Of a stretch of DNA of 5,545 nucleotides, positions 5,386-5,545 are shown one piece after another (position 1 is the stretch's first letter; every line of letters begins with the position of its first letter). Source of the stretch: Candidatus Altarchaeota archaeon (lineage in GTDB: Archaea > Altiarchaeota > Altiarchaeia > IMC4 > DAOVSA01). The notes under the pieces were generated by a model. The model had not been told where the DNA came from and searched no databases. It saw only the letters and a list, made by a program, of their open reading frames with translations. The stretch is taken from contig DAOVSA010000046.1 in NCBI GenBank assembly GCA_030633635.1, positions 1-5,545 on the forward strand, given 5' to 3'. The position numbers and the translations under genes were made by a program.

Positions 5386-5545
5386 AATTCTCTGCCTTTC
5401 CAATAATTTTCTCAACTATCTCCCGCATCTCTGGATGAAGTCGATCGAGAATTTCAATATCTTTAGTTTCTAGATAATTTAATGCGATATAGAAAGGATT
5501 TAATAGTTTCGCATAATACTCCCCTTTTACTTCCTCTATTATCCC
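5375..5545 (-). CDS. C-terminal part of an unrecognised protein (5' end beyond window)
   Basis: On the minus strand an uninterrupted frame of 56 codons runs in from the right edge of the window and stops at 5377-5375. The visible peptide begins GIIEEVKGEYYAKLLNPF, continues with a YLETKDIEILDRL stretch and PEMREIVEKIIGK, and ends ENSIN. It is mostly helical, charged and lacks cysteines, membrane segments or a known motif. The composition is that of a normal cytoplasmic archaeal protein, and the frame uses codons like its neighbours. I cannot assign a family from this tail. It could be a helical C-terminal extension of an enzyme or a small helical regulator. Confidence 0.6.
   Translation of the reverse strand, partial: GIIEEVKGEYYAKLLNPFYIALNYLETKDIEILDRLHPEMREIVEKIIGKAENSIN

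Overview
The window looks archaeal and comes from a fairly AT-rich genome. The evidence is a GatB tail, an archaeal-type small Zn-ribbon protein, exported proteins rich in N-glycosylation sequons, TATA-like boxes close to start codons and weak or absent Shine-Dalgarno sites. Cell-wall-binding-type-2 repeats in an exported protein together with archaeal housekeeping genes suggest a euryarchaeote, perhaps of the Methanomicrobia/ANME kind. That placement is inference.

Layout: (1) 1-459, plus strand: the 3' end of gatB (tRNA-dependent amidotransferase). (2) 3019-555, minus strand: a probable two-gene unit for exported proteins. The first is a small membrane-anchored beta-rich protein with a CxxC. 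The second is a 646-residue protein with a signal peptide, three CW_binding_2-like repeats, a long acidic helical region and a thioredoxin-like C-terminal domain. (3) 3021-3200: a dense cluster of palindromes built partly from a 40-bp direct repeat, lying between the minus-strand unit and the next plus-strand genes. (4) 3281-3732, plus strand: a compact hicB-hicA toxin-antitoxin pair. (5) 3733-4037: mostly non-coding, with a short GC-richer patch that may be a gene remnant. (6) 4038-4904, plus strand: a membrane-anchored protein with two thioredoxin-like domains (CELC and CGYC). (7) 4976-5344, plus strand: a small Zn-ribbon protein of the archaeal DUF2072/COG3364 type. (8) 5545-5375, minus strand: the 3' end of an unrecognised gene that converges on it.

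The most interesting link is between regions 2 and 6. The last ~100 residues of the CW-repeat protein align with the second thioredoxin domain of the protein at 4038-4904, about one third identical by eye, with shared flanking cysteines and a shared cis-Pro-like position. In the CW-repeat protein the CGYC active site reads SRIS, so both redox cysteines are serines. One locus therefore carries an apparently active extracytoplasmic thiol-redox protein and a redox-dead relative fused to a surface-binding architecture. The palindrome cluster and the hicBA module sit between them and may be later insertions.
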